From positions 19,779,501 to 19,843,500 of the forward strand of contig JAPQWV010000017.1 of assembly GCA_027422505.1 (NCBI GenBank): 64,000 nt of DNA, given 5' to 3'. A program made the position numbers and the translations under genes. Below the pieces are notes generated by a model that was given only the letters and a program-made list of their open reading frames with translations, was not told the origin of the DNA and searched no databases. Shown here piece after piece: positions 41,833 to 53,686 of this stretch. The stretch comes from Craterostigma plantagineum. Taxonomy: Eukaryota > Streptophyta > Magnoliopsida > Lamiales > Linderniaceae. The first letter of the stretch is position 1. Each line of letters begins with the position of its first letter.

Positions 41833-43092
41833 TGACACGCTCAAATACTAACAAGTGTACTAGGTCGTGTAAGTAGTAAAACAGACGAAGTCCGACTATC
41901 GATCTACGAAGACATCTCGATTAATTCTAAGAAGATATTCCTAATTCTAATTTAAACAAACGGAATTTTTATAGTTTTGATGATTTGATAAAAGAGATAA
42001 AACACAAATAATAAAATAAACGCAAATAAAATAGGCGAGGATAGAGCAGTTAACGACGAACTAATTAAGACACATGCTCGGCACGAAATATTCCTCCGTC
42101 TTCATGCAATATCATCACACTAATCAACATGAATCAAGTCAAGGTGGAATTTCCTAATATATGTGCTCCCGTTATTCACGTAACTAGCAACCTACGTAAA
42201 TAGAGAACCAATCAACTATATGTCTATATGACTGTAGTTCCTATACGTGCATTCGATCTTCGCGAAATTCCCCGAGTTTAGACGCTTTCGACGCCTAAGT
42301 TCTCGGAAACCACACATACTAAACCGAATTCCATCTCTGGTCGGTTTTACGTAGTGGTATTCAATGTTTTGTTCTAATCGGTTTAATCACTTAGTCCGTC
42401 TCATAAACCAATCAATAATTATACGCATGCAGGTCAATCACACGTACGCATATGAAGCGCAAACAAAGAATAGATAACTTAAATCATATGATTAAATAAC
42501 TTAAACATTGTCGAAAACGAAATTATAAGGTAAGAAATTCGACCTTTTTCGGTGCCCTTGTCTCGCTCTTAGCCGTCGTTCGCCTCCTTATTTTCAGCCG
42601 TCAAGAAAAGCTCGTGGTCCAGAGTTTTTATCCTCCTCTGCTTTATTCACTGCCTTCCCTTTTATAGAGATAAGAATAGCCGACTTAGAGCAAAAATCTC
42701 CTAATTCTTGGCAGATATTCGAATCTTCATAAGATATTTGACTTTTTATTTGCATAGTTGAATATCTCATTCTCTCTCACGCGAGATCTTTGGGCAGATT
42801 ATTATATTCTTTCATTGACTTGCTCTTCACGTTGCTTCAACAAGGAAATTCTTGTCAAATTGCAGATTTATCCCAATACTTTTGAACATTACAAGAAGGA
42901 CCCCATGTGCTAATAGGCCGTGGGCACGTTGTTATCTTTCACGTTTCACGTTCGAATCTTCTCATTTTTGATCTATTTGCATGATATCTACCAAAAGAAG
43001 AGATATATACCTAAACGTAATATATTTCCATAAATTGCGGTCGAAAATAAGCTTTTACGGGGAATAAAATAGTGTAAAATCCTAACTTATCA
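41833..43092 (-). repeat. 3' LTR of Athila-2
   Basis: Lacks about 97 bp (including CATAATCCGGCCTCACACGG) that the other LTR has at about 49731-49825. Since the LTRs start identical, this is a later deletion here or insertion there. Confidence 0.9.
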
Positions 43093-43126
43093 ACAACCCT
43101 CAAACTAGCTTCGATCGTCCTCGATC
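43093..43126 (-). promoter_or_regulatory. PPT region and TCCT-loop hairpin, Athila-2
   Basis: Next to the 3' LTR the minus strand has GTTTGAGGGTTGT, a weak purine tract, followed by GATCG-TCCT-CGATC (43113-43126), a 5-bp stem with the same loop as in Athila-1. Confidence 0.6.
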
Positions 43127-43438
43127 ATAAAAGCGGAATAAAACTAAATCGAGTTAGGATTATAAAACATCAGTCAATGAAATTCTCCTGTTTCATCTCA
43201 GAAACGTAAAAGCTTATAAAGTCGAGATAATCATCAACTAACGAACGATCTAGTCAAAACACGAGGCATGAGGTAATAAATCGCAATCTTATCATAGCAT
43301 TAAGGACATTTCTAGAATCGTACTATCCACAACTCTCACAAGGGTCGCTCAAATCGCTCGAAGTATTTTTCAAAGGATCTGTATAAAGACGCTCAATTCA
43401 GGACATGAAAAGATATTACTCTCTGCTTGCAAATAATA

Positions 43439-44222
43439 TAGGGGTGGTTCGGTACGGTATACCGTACCAAAACTGTGATACCGTATACCGCACCGAAATT
43501 TCGATATCGAAAAAATCATACCAATACCATACCAAAATTTCGGTATACCTTAAATTTCGATACGGTATCATACCGAAGTTTCGGTATGGTAACGGTATCA
43601 TACCTTCTATACCATTCACACGAAGGGTCTTTTACCATGCGTGTCTCGTAACTCGTTAATTCGTTGTCTTCGAACTTTTAGTCAATTCATAGGCCCCAAT
43701 AAGATGGATTATTAATACCAAACTTTCCAAAATAAAATGATTTTTAATTCATTATAACCTTAAATAATTTACATATTTTAGTTAGTCTCCTTAGTAAGAC
43801 AAAGAACTTTACGTAACCACAAAATACAACTTTATATACAGATTAATTAAAACGAAACGGCTATTTAAAAAAATTAGTGAATATTAATAAAAAGTTGGAA
43901 ATAATTTATGGGTTAAATAAATTTATGAAGATCCTTATAATATTTTTATCCATTCTATATTTTTTTGAAATAATATAATATATGTAGATGTGTATATATA
44001 TATAGATATAAATATATATATATATATATATAAAATATTAAAAATTTTAGTATTTCGGTATTTCAGTATAATTGGTGTATCTATTTTTTAAAATTTTCAT
44101 ACCATTATTCGGTACGGTATCATACCTTACCAAAAACTTCGGTACACCAAAATTTTCGATATTTTCGGTATGTTTCGATACGATAAGGACGGTATATCGG
44201 TATTTCGGTATACCCAGCCCTA
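43439..44222. mobile_element. hAT-like MITE (TAGGGGTGG...CCAGCCCTA)
   Basis: Inverted ends TAGGGGTGGTTCGGTACGG and its mirror TCGGTATACCCAGCCCTA. Arms are rich in GGTAC/GTACC and CGGTAT words. 784 bp, non-coding, with a (TA)n stretch near 44000. AT-only flanks prevent a firm 8-bp duplication. Confidence 0.75.
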
Positions 44223-44465
44223 AATATATCACATCATAGTCACATAGTAGAAGTCATGCACGAATCAAAGGGTCTTTCATCAACGATTGTAATGGGGCTC
44301 GGGTTTTGAAAGGTGCGTCATATAGGAAAGTGAGCTAAAAGTATCAAGCGTGTCAATCATCAATCGCTCTTCTATCCACTTATTTCGCTCTTCTAACGTC
44401 GTGCCTATTTTTCACTCGAGTCGTCCTTTTTCCTTTTCTAGCTCTTCTCGCCCGCTTCATTTTTT

Positions 44466-45285
44466 TTGGTAGAACGAATTTCATTTACCACTCCCTCAAT
44501 GTGGGGTCAATGTGTACATAGTTCCTAAAACCAATCACCTAAGAACAGATATACAAAAAAATTCGAGAATTAGCTACCCGTTCCTGTCTAGCAAAGACTG
44601 CTAACCTCCATTTCATCTCACATTTGATCACTTGAGAAACCTGTACAGTCGTACGCCATCCATCATCATTGTGAACCCTGCGGTTCCTTTCATTCCAAAT
44701 GCAGTATAGCATGGCAGCCATACAAGCCATCTGAATTCTATTTTGAACACTTCGTTTACCCCCCTTGAACTTAAGCCACGTGCACAATTCCAAAAATGTC
44801 TGAACAACACCCTCAATTTGTAACCAATTGAATAAAAGGTGCAACAATCCCTGGCTGTAAGAGCATGCTACAAACAGATGATCAATAGAGTCCTCTGCAT
44901 CTCCACACAGTCGGCATCTTGTGTTGTCAATGGCAATTCCCCAACTAAGTAGCCTCTCAAAGGTCAAGAGCCTCTTATGAGTTAGTAACCAAGTAAAGAA
45001 TGAATGTTTAGGAAGGTTGAACAATTCCACACAGCATTACAAATGGGAATGGAGCTGTTGCACCTTTCAACCAACTATAGCCAGTTTTGACAGTGTATTC
45101 ACCAGTGACAGAATGGAACCATTTCCCACCCTGATATCCCAGTCTAAACCTCTCAGATAAATCACATTTCCAATCTTCTTCCAATGCCAACAAGAGTCAT
45201 TCACAGGTTTGAAGTCCCAAAAACTGGTACCTTTCAGATAAATCACATTTACCCACTTTATCCAAAGACTGCTTCCATGGTTATA
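44466..45285 (-). mobile_element. 5'-truncated LINE insertion in Athila-2
   Basis: The 16-bp target duplication GCCCGCTTCATTTTT lies at 44450-44465 and 45286-45301 (with extra T). The insert is 820 bp and holds only the C-terminal end of a LINE ORF2, the usual result of aborted reverse transcription. Minus strand; the tail is a short T run on the plus strand. Confidence 0.88.
44539..45193 (-). pseudogene. LINE ORF2 C-terminus (zf-RVT domain)
   Basis: The first frame (45193-45008) has SVTGEYTVKTGYSWLKG. After a shift, the second (45030-44539) has LPKHSFFTWLLTHKRLLTFE, RLLSWG and CRLCGDAEDSIDHLFVACSY, the Cys/His cluster of the reverse-transcriptase zinc-binding domain, then MACMAAMLYCIWNERNRRVH. 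Typical end of plant L1-type ORF2. RT and endonuclease parts are absent. Confidence 0.88.
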
Positions 45286-45301
45286 GCCCGCTTCATTTTT
45301 T

Positions 45302-46129
45302 CTTCTTCTTTCTTTCTTTGTTTTTTTTGCTTCTCTTTTTTTTTTTCTTTTCTTCCTTTTTTTTTTCTAACCAGCCCCTCCTATCTATTTTTTTTGTACG
45401 TCTTATTGAAGGGAGAGGTTTCTAGTCCGCTGCAATATTACGACGAGAGATCTATATCATGAGACGAGTTCATAACTAACATGCATCGATGATTAGCTCC
45501 TTCTCAACCAACAAGCCAGTATTCACGATATCGATAATTTAACATGTTGATACGGGTCGTATAAGCTAAATTTGAGGCAATTAGGCTAAATATCTGGGCT
45601 CCAAATCAACAAATAAGTCAAATAAGGCTCAAAGAGGCTCACTAAGTGGTAAATACGTAAGGTAGGGAAGTATTTAGGCCAGTGACACAATCCTAGTGCC
45701 CTTATCATTTTCGCACATAAAAATCCACATAGTAACCATTGATATGCATAACAGAGTAAGTTCGAAAATATTCAGTCCATGCATGTCACACAAGAACAAA
45801 CACCGAGCATAATGAGTTGCTCTGAATTTATCTCTGAAGGCTCAAGAACTCACATATATAACTGGATTTGTGCTTCATGATACGCAATATTCTCCTAAAG
45901 TAGTCAATATAGCCAAATAATCATGCTAATATCACGGCAATGCAACTTGTACGACTGTCTCATTCAACTCGTCGAATCAAATCACGACAGGATAAATTTT
46001 AAAATTTTTCATCATTGACAGGATTCGTAGATGACGTTCAAGTTGCAACCTTCATTAGTTATACCCACTAAAATGAACGAAATAGATCGACACCTAAGCA
46101 TGTAAGCATATTAAATCTAGCATGTGTCA
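45302..46129. other. non-coding 3' spacer of Athila-2
   Basis: Pyrimidine-rich to 45380 (plus strand), then unremarkable. No equivalent of the Athila-1 antisense ORF or of the CACGGCCGTG array was found here. Confidence 0.45.
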
Positions 46130-46170
46130 CAAACCACCCCCAAACTAAACAACACATTGTCCTCAATGTG
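46130..46170 (-). promoter_or_regulatory. internal PPT-like tract and TCCT-loop hairpin, Athila-2
   Basis: ACCACCCCCAAACTAAACAA is followed by CACATTG-TCCT-CAATGTG (46153-46170), extended by one A-T pair. Against the Athila-1 internal hairpin, one G-C pair is replaced by A-T on both sides of the stem. Confidence 0.65.
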
Positions 46171-46410
46171 TAAAATAAAAGCAAAGAGAGAGTAAAAGTG
46201 ACACTGCCCTGGATTTTAAGTTGATCGATGTAGAAGACTTTGTTGATCCGCAGTAAACAAGCAACATCGCGAACGGGTAACCACCAAACTGGTATGAGTC
46301 TGCGAGAAACGTGACTAGGCGGCACAATGAGAACGAATTTTTTTTTTATTAGAAAAAAATGAAATAGGTAAATAGGACTAAAATAATATATATGCATCGA
46401 TAGGCCTTGA

Positions 46411-46430
46411 GTTGCCTCCCAAGAAGCGCT
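46411..46430 (-). other. conserved Athila motif (second copy)
   Basis: GTTGCCTCCCAAGAAGCGCT, one base different from Athila-1 (11216-11235). It is retained although the integrase that precedes it in Athila-1 is missing here. Confidence 0.65.
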
Positions 46431-46459
46431 GTTTTTATAGTCGTTAGCTCGACTCACAA

Positions 46460-46926
46460 ACTACTAATTATGGTGGACGATTGAGGTTGATCGATTCTTC
46501 TATCCAAACATGTCGATTATTGTACACCTTGGGTTCCCTCTTCCTGGTGATAGTGTCTGCATCATCGTGTGAGGTCGAGGGTTCTCCTTTTTTCGCCATA
46601 TCTAGATGCCATCCTCTGTGTAGTCTTTCCGACGAAGCTTCTTTTTTTCAGTGAAACCACCTTCTTGGTAGATTTGGAGCCACTGCTCTTTTTGGTCCAT
46701 GGGGTCCACCTTTAAAGTTCAGCATAGAAGAGACTATGTTATAGTGAGATTTAGTCGCGTTCCTGGCTGGCGCATCTATTGGAGCGTCAGCCTTTGTGTT
46801 CTCGCAGTCCTTCAGCTTGCTGGTATTCTCTCCGGACAAGTTGTACCTAAAAGACTCAGAACACTTAAAAGTACACGGGTCAAAAATATCGATAAACGAG
46901 CAAGATTCATCCGTGGGGCATTTCAT
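46460..46926 (-). pseudogene. Athila-2 unidentified reading frame after protease
   Basis: The open frame MKCPTDESCSFIDIFDPC (46926-46648) is followed, in another frame, by a short stretch with KKGEPSTSHDDADTITRKRE. I do not recognise it. It occupies the place where RT would begin, so it may be the scar of the deletion or sequence acquired by this non-autonomous family. Confidence 0.4.
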
Positions 46927-46939
46927 AGATTTATAAACA

Positions 46940-47380
46940 TCAATTCCACTTTCTCATCCCCAACTTGCAAAATAAGTTACCGTTACCAACATCAATAACA
47001 GCTCTAGCCGTGTTTAGGAACGGACGTCCAAGCATCAATGGGAGGTTATCATCTTCTTCCATATCCAACACGATAAAATCAGCCGGGAAGAAATGCTCTC
47101 CGACCTTCACCAATACGTCTTCCATTTTTCCTCGTGGATACGTGATTGATCTATCGGCGAGTTGGAGGATAGTCGATGTGGGTTTCGGCTTGCCAAGTCC
47201 CAATTTCCTAAATAATAAAAATGGCACTAAATTAACACTCGCACCAAGATCGCATAACATGTTATTAAATGTAAGCGATCCAATAGAACAAGGAATTCCT
47301 TCGATCCTTAAGCTTCGGCAGGAGCTTCTTCTGTAATAGCGCTGAACATTCCTGGATGAGAGCTATTGTTCCATATTCCT
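46940..47380 (-). pseudogene. Athila-2 protease
   Basis: MLCDLGASVNLVPFLLFRKL has the D-L-G active site. LMLGRPFLNTARAVIDVGNG follows the Athila pattern. The preceding LPKLKDRRNSLF-type segment is frameshifted. Confidence 0.85.
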
Positions 47381-48887
47381 CTAACTTGTTTCTCTTGAAT
47401 AGTATCTCCTTCAGGCATGTGGCGTACTTTGGCATCTGCAACAAAGCCTCAACAAAAGGGATATTAACTTCAAGTTTTTTAAATATATTAATGAAACTAT
47501 CAAAATCTTCATGATTCTTCCTTTTCGTAAAGCCGCTGGATACGGAGGTCGGATCTTTATCGGTGGGAGTGGGCTGACCTTCTTTTCCTCCAAGAGCGAA
47601 TCTGGCTCACACTCGACTTCTTCGGCCTGCTTGTCCTTTTCAGGATAATGAACCGTAGTGTTTGTGGCCGTGAACTCGCTCTCATCGGATGTCTTTTGCT
47701 TTCTCCATCCTCTTGGTCTCTTGGAACGATTGAAGCTTCTTTTCACTTCTTAATTCAATGACATTCGCGTGCTCTCGAGGGTTTCTTTCAGTGTTGCCTG
47801 GGAGTGTGCCTGCCTTGCGCCCGGACATTGAACTTGTTAGATGTTCAATTGTAGTCACCAAACTATGCATTGTATCATCTATCTTGTTGAGCCGTTCTTC
47901 TATCTTACAATTCTGACCACCTTGATAGTCCGTCAATTTCTCAAATGCTATCTTCCAATCGGCCTTTTGTTTTGGTGGTGGCGCGCTCTGTTGACTTTGA
48001 ATTTTTGGAGGCTTCAAGTAGTGTGAGTTGCCATAAGATAAATTAGTGTGGCTTCTCCAGCTCGGGTCGTTGTGTTTTAATAGAAGTTCTTTTGCCTCGA
48101 TTGGATCTGGTTCACGAGATTATTGGCTTGCATCACATCTAGTCTCCGGTGTATAGCCTCAAATTGGGCCTCCGGTGAGGTGCTTATCTAGTGCACGCCT
48201 GCCGTCCTTCGGTCCAAATCTTGCACAGTGTATCTCGCTGGGTAGGCTGCGATCCTCTCGATGGCTGTTAGTGCATCTATGTCGCCCAATTCCATGAAAC
48301 TTCATCCGCATCCTCCATCCACGATCCTCTTATTTTGTGTGCTAAGTCCCAGAAAAAACGACTGCATCTGCACGATCAACGGAATGCTGTGACTGGGGCA
48401 CTGTCTGAAGAGACTTTTGTATCCATGCATCGCTCAGTGTCTTCGCGCCTTCTTGTTTGAAGTTAACAAGCTCCGCCCTGATTTCGCTCGTCCTTGAGAG
48501 TGGATAATATTTGCCTAGAAAACACTCCACTAATTGCTCCCAGCTAGTGATAGATGCATGTGGCAAAGAAGAAAACCATTCAGAGGCTTTACCTGTCAGA
48601 GAAAAGGGAAAAAATGTCAGTTTTATCACTTCTGTCGACACTCTGAACTACTTAATAGTCTTGCAAATTTGAGTGAATTTCAAAATATGCGAATTTGCGT
48701 CCTCATTTGTCAGCCTCTGAAATTCTGCTGAACCCGTAACCATCTGTATAGTAACAGGTTTGATCTCGAAATGATTATTTGGCCCTGCAGGAATGACAAT
48801 TGTATCGTTGTCATCGAAAAGTTCCGGAAGTGCTTGACTAAGTAAAGTAGGTCGTGGAGTAACCTCCTCGCGTTCTTGATTCTCCAT
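47381..48887 (-). pseudogene. Athila-2 gag
   Basis: The start MENQEREEVTPRPTLLSQ is at 48887. FEIKPVTIQMV and, after a shift, LTFFPFSLTGKASEWFSSLP and CFLGKYYPLSRTSEIRAEL are the Athila capsid motifs. 47682-48017 and 47411-47746 hold the C-terminal Lys/Glu-rich part. The zinc-knuckle region is degraded. At least four frameshifts or stops. Confidence 0.85.
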
Positions 48888-49023
48888 TATTCCTGCGAAA
48901 GAAAATAACAATCAAAATAAGTGAATAAATTTAATAATAATAATAATAGACAAGAAAAATATAATAATAATAATAAATCTAGACTAAAACTAGAATAAAA
49001 TCCTAAAACTAATAATGCCGCTG

Positions 49024-49041
49024 TCCCCGGCAATGGCACCA
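49024..49041 (-). promoter_or_regulatory. Athila-2 primer binding site (tRNA-Asp, two mismatches)
   Basis: TCCCCGGCAATGGCACCA on the plus strand, C to T and G to A relative to the Athila-1 site; both changes fit methylated-CpG decay. Confidence 0.85.
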
Positions 49042-49047
49042 AAAACT

Positions 49048-50404
49048 TGACACGCTCAAATACTAGCAAGTGTACTAGGTCGTGTAAGTAGTAAAACAGA
49101 CTAAGTCCGAGTATCGATCCACGAAGACAGCTCGACTAATTCTAAAAAACTATTCCTGATTCTAATTTAAACTAACGGAATTTTTATAGTTTTGATGATT
49201 TGATGAAAGAGATAAAACACAAATAATAAAATAAACGCAAATAAAATAGGTGAGGATAGAGCAATTAACGACGAACGTGATTAAGACACATGCTCGGCAC
49301 GAAATATTCATACGTCTTCGTGCAATATCATCTATCTAATCAACATCAATCAAGTCAAGGTGGAATTTCCTAATATATGTGCTACCCGTTATTCACGTAA
49401 CTAGCAACCTTACGTAAATAGAGAACCAATCACCTATATGTCTATATGACTGTAGTTCCTATACGTGCGTTCGATCTTCGTGAAATTCCCCGAGTTTAGA
49501 CGCTTTCGGCGCCTAAGGTCTCGGAAACCACACATACGAAACCGAATTCCATCCCTGGTCGGTTTTACGTAGTGGTATTCAATGTTTTGTTCTAATCGGT
49601 TTAATCACTTAGTCCGTCTCATAAACCAATCAATAATCATACGCATGAAGGCCAATCACACGTACGCATATGAAGCGTAAACAAAGAACACATAACTTAA
49701 ATCATATGATTAAATAACATAATAATTGCATTAATACGTAGTCATAATCCGGCCTCACACGGCCTTAATCACAAACGAAATTAAGCTAGCATATTATATG
49801 ACAACGACAACGAATCGAGAGAAAACATTGTCGAAAATGAAATATTAAAAGGTAAGAAATTCGCCCTTTTTCGGTGCCCGACTTGTCTCGCTCTTAGCCG
49901 TTGTTCGCCTCCTTATTTTCAGCCGTCAAGAAAAGCTCGTCGTCCAGAGTTTTATCCTCGTCTGCTTTATTCACTGCCTTCCCTTTTATAGAGATAAGAA
50001 TAGCCGACTTAGAGCAAAAATCTCCTAATTCTTGGCAGATATTCGAATCTTCATAAGCTATTTGACTTTTTATTTGCATAGTTGAATATTTCATTCTCTC
50101 TCATGCGAGATCTTTGGGCAGATTATTATATTCTTTCATTGACTTGCTCTTCACGTTGCTTCAACAAGGAAATTCTTGTCAAATTGCAGATATATCCCAA
50201 TACTTTTGAACATTACAAGAAGGACCCCACGTGCTAATAGGCCGTGGGCACGTTGTTATCTTTCACGTTTCACGTTCGAATCTTCTCATTTTTGATCTAT
50301 TTGCATGATATCTGCCAAAAGAAGAAACGTAAAATATTTCCATAAATTGCGGTTGAAAATAAGCTTTTACGGGAAATAAAATAGTGTAAAATCCTAACTT
50401 ATCA
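49048..50404 (-). repeat. 5' LTR of Athila-2
   Basis: Aligned with 41833-43092 apart from the extra ~97 bp. Contains GAAATTCCCCGAGTTTAGACG and the CTTTCACGTTTCACG blocks of the family. Confidence 0.92.
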
Positions 50405-50821
50405 TACAACCTCCTTAGCTGGACTAATTCAATATAACCCTCAAGCTAAATTCTTTTCTTCGCTAAAAAAACTCGTGATCTGATTGCTTGAGCTAACTCT
50501 CTCGTTCGTAAATTTAAAGTTGGTGAGGTGAGGTCTTCAACTCGCGTCCCTCCTGTTTATAGTTGGGTTGAAATTGAATTCTGTTGTGAGATAGCCCTTC
50601 ATGTACCGGACAGAGCATTTATTAGCTTTACCCAAAATGGGTATGTCCTGTCTTGTAACAGACCGCGTGTGCCTTTGCCTTATTCATTCTTCAGCTTGGC
50701 TTTACTTCAAGTGGCTCTAGCTGTCAGCCTTGTATTAATTGATCGCCAGAAGTTTTCAACTTGCCGCACCTTGAATATTTTTTAATGTCCATCGTGTATC
50801 ATGCAGTCCAATTTACAATGT

Positions 50822-51783
50822 TGTTAGGATCGGTTGCATGTTTAGGAGGTGAATAAGCACTTGGACGTTTTTCGGTTCTTAACCTGTTAAGGTTAGATAC
50901 CAGTGCATAATATTCGTGTGTGCGACTTTGTGCGGAAGCAAACCCGTCGGTTATGAACCAAGACCGGATGTGTGTGATGTGATGTGTGTGTGTTTATGAC
51001 AGACACGGATTTGTTTCTGGAGTTCGGAGCAAAAAATCTCCTACGTCTCCCCTTCTTCCCCGCAAGGAAGGTATCACTAGAAGCCTCGGATTACAACCCC
51101 CGTTGTACAACCTTCTTAGCTAGACTCACACAGTACAACCCACGCGGCTATACACAGCTAACTAAACTCTTAGTTCACACCTAGACAACTTTTTACAGTC
51201 CATCTCTTTCAAGAGCTTTTTACAGTCCCTTGAGAAAACTCACTCACTAACCGAACCGGTCTAGTGCAGTGATGACACACCTAATTCTTTCTTGCTAAAG
51301 AAATTAACGCTTTGAAAGCTTGAGCTAAGTCTCGCGTTCTAAAAATTCATAGATGGTGAAGTAATGTCTTCAGCTTGCTTCCCTTCTATCTATAGTTGGG
51401 CTTGATGTTAAAGACCGTTGTGAGATAGCTCTTTATACCGGGCAGATCATTTAATGACATTATCCAAATGGGTCTGTCCGGTCTTCGCTGCGGTTTGCAT
51501 TGTGCCATTTGCTTTATTCCTTATTCGGCTTATCTTGACTTCAAGCCCTGAATAAAATGCTTGTCAGAAGTCTTCAACTTGCCGGGGCTTTAGTATATTT
51601 GAATTTTAGTCCACGTGGCACATCCGGTGACATTCCGGTCTACAATGAGCTTCCTTTCTGGCAGCGCTAATGAACTGCTGACTGGTGTCCGATTTCACTT
51701 ATATCTAACCGGTATCCTTAACTAAGTTGAGTTCAATCACCAAAATTGTTAATTTTAATTTTTGAAATTCACGATTTTTAACA
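50822..51783 (-). repeat. 3' LTR of Copia-3
   Basis: TGTTAGGATCGG to TTTTTAACA. A purine tract (AAAAAGGGAAACAT on the minus strand) lies immediately inside, which fixes this as the 3' LTR. Confidence 0.92.
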
Positions 51784-51897
51784 ATGTTTCCCTTTTTGGT
51801 GTTTGACAAAACTTAATGAAGCAGAAAGACATTTATTATATCAAAAGAATTTTGATACATAACTAGCAGTGTATCACAACCGTTTTAGCTAGCCTAT

Positions 51898-52500
51898 CTA
51901 GTTAGACTTGGCCAGTTCCTCAAGTTGTTTGATTGGTTGTTCGTCTGGTCTGGCTTTGTCTGGTCTGATGTGGCCTTCTAATACCTCAGCACTGCTTGTT
52001 CCATTATCTGCAGTGCTTCTTTCCCCCTTTTTGACAATCACTAGTCCGGATTGAAGGAGGGAGTTCCGATTCCTAGGGTAATATTCGTTGTTGTCCAGAA
52101 GAGACACCACACGCGTCTTTTCCCGATAAAGCGCAACGAATCTGATAGGGGCGGAAACATACCGACTGGGCAATTTCAGCTAGTTGGAATATTTGACCGC
52201 AGTCAGTTCTTGGTAGCTCAGCCTTGTCGAGCTCCACCAGAAGGTCCTGCCTCTGCAAAATTGAGGATCCATTTGCACAAGCTCTCACAAGGACTGCGAA
52301 GTCTTTATTTGACCTGCTCTGCTTTTCTAGCATTGGAGCCATTTGCAGAAGCTTTCTCCAGGGCTACAAAGTCCCTTTTGCCCTACTCTGCTTTTCTAGC
52401 ATTGAAGCCATTTGCAGAGGTTTTCTCAAGAACTTCAAATTTCCTTTTGCCCTACTATGCTTTTCTAGCATTGGAGATGACCACCATGGCTTGATTCTCG
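51898..52500 (-). pseudogene. Copia-3 extra ORF remnant with 23-codon tandem repeat
   Basis: Frames 52342-52073 and 52173-51898 together read as a charged protein (DFAVLVRACANGSSILQRQD, LLVELDKAELPRTDCGQIF, then PRNRNSLLQSGLVIVKKGER). Upstream, 52321, 52390 and 52459 start copies of a 69-bp unit (GCTTTTCTAGCATTGGAGCC on the plus strand). 69 bp is exactly 23 codons, and the unit encodes Ala/Lys/Glu-rich peptides in another frame, like a coiled coil. It fits the extra ORF of Sirevirus-like elements. Identity not recognised. Confidence 0.5.
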
Positions 52501-53450
52501 GTTGTCATCACAGCAAAGGGCCCAGCCTTGTCCAGAGCTGCTCTAGCCAGCAGGTCGTGCATCAGTCTGTAGGCCAGTTTTGATACTCTTGGAGAGGATT
52601 GATCGTTTTTGGTTTCTGGGTGTGAGGTTCTTCATGACTAAAAGTGTTTGGGAATTGTTGGGAACTTAGTGAGGTTTTGGAACTGATGAGGTTTAGACGA
52701 AAAGGACGGGCTCCTTACATCCTTTGGAACTCTTTGTCGGGTTGTGAAACGGGCCTACTGGGCCTAGGCGGTCTTTTGCTTTGCATTAAATGCCACAGTG
52801 CTTTATGTTTTGTACGATGTCAGAAATTTCCTTGCGATGGGACATTTCACTCATTCGGATAAGCCTGCAGACCCGTTACTAGTTTACCTGAAACATGTTA
52901 AGAATATCATGCAATGTTTGCATTGATGAAGTGCAATTATTGAAACATATTCGGTCTTGACCAACCGGTATGGGGTAAATATTTATATACTGTTTTGAGA
53001 AAAGATCCAGTTTAAGAAGGAATCTGGCATTTGTATACACCAAAAACGATTTTATATATAAAGATTTCTTATATTCTGACTAATGCCGGTTTTGACTTAA
53101 ACCGACTGGGGTGAGCGTATAGGCCGCACCTGCGCGGGGCGTGCTCGGGCCAAGTCCTGCATATCACTAAAAATAGCCAAGCCGAATTAATAGGGTTTTG
53201 GGCATGAAAGATAAAACTAGAGGTTGACCCATTCTCAGCCAACATTGTTGACTGGAATGTGGAGCCAATATGATTGTCAACATTGAAATATCAATACTAA
53301 CAATCTCCAGAAACATAAGTATAGCAGAAAGATGCAGAAAAAACCAAACATAGGATGAATCGAAACAGCATACTCCATCAATCCACAGTTTCATAACGAG
53401 AAAATCAAACGCCCATCCTTCACGATACAAAACATAACCGAAAATCAAGA
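52501..53450 (-). other. Copia-3 3' spacer
   Basis: No protein recognised. The minus-strand frame 53448-53167 (MIFGYVLYREGWAFDFLVMK) is hydrophobic and may be chance. Confidence 0.4.
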
Positions 53451-53544
53451 TAAGCTTCCGCCGAAGCTTAAGGATCGAGGGAGTTTCTCTATTCCTTGTT
53501 CAATTGGATCTACCGTGTTGGACGGCTAACGGACTTCCTCCCGC
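53451..53544 (+). pseudogene. fragment of an Athila protease region inside Copia-3, opposite strand
   Basis: The plus strand encodes KLPPKLKDRGSFSIPCSIGS, then TVLDG and stop. This is the start of an Athila protease domain (compare EKLKDPGSFTVPC at 14740). It lies in the reverse orientation to Copia-3 and has no LTR of its own. Confidence 0.65.
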
Positions 53545-53686
53545 CCTATATGAAAGGATGATCGATTTTTGTAAAGGCTTAGCACAGAAATCATCAAGAT
53601 GAAATATTTTTGTACGGTCTAAGGAATTTCGTCATATCAATTAATTTGATACAACTTTGTTCCCCCTGACTTTATGCTTAGGAAAT

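Larger units (their letters stand above)
41833..50404 (-). mobile_element. Athila-2: internally deleted Athila-type element
   Basis: TG...CA LTRs at 41833-43092 (1260 bp) and 49048-50404 (1357 bp), with a perfect 5-bp duplication TACAA (41828-41832, 50405-50409). The primer site is a two-mismatch version of the tRNA-Asp site. Gag and protease remain, but RT, RNase H and integrase are absent, so it depended on other elements for movement. A hAT MITE and a LINE fragment sit in its 3' spacer. Confidence 0.92.

Noticed and set aside
45184..45462. Phe/Leu-rich plus-strand ORF
   Set aside because: Read-through of a pyrimidine-rich tract at the LINE junction.
52224..52583. Plus-strand ORF with repeated LLCFSSIGAICR peptide
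   Set aside because: Other strand of the 69-bp repeat in the Copia-3 extra ORF.
53167..53448. Hydrophobic 93-codon minus-strand ORF as a membrane protein gene
   Set aside because: No family match, promoter or conservation evidence; lies in a retrotransposon spacer.
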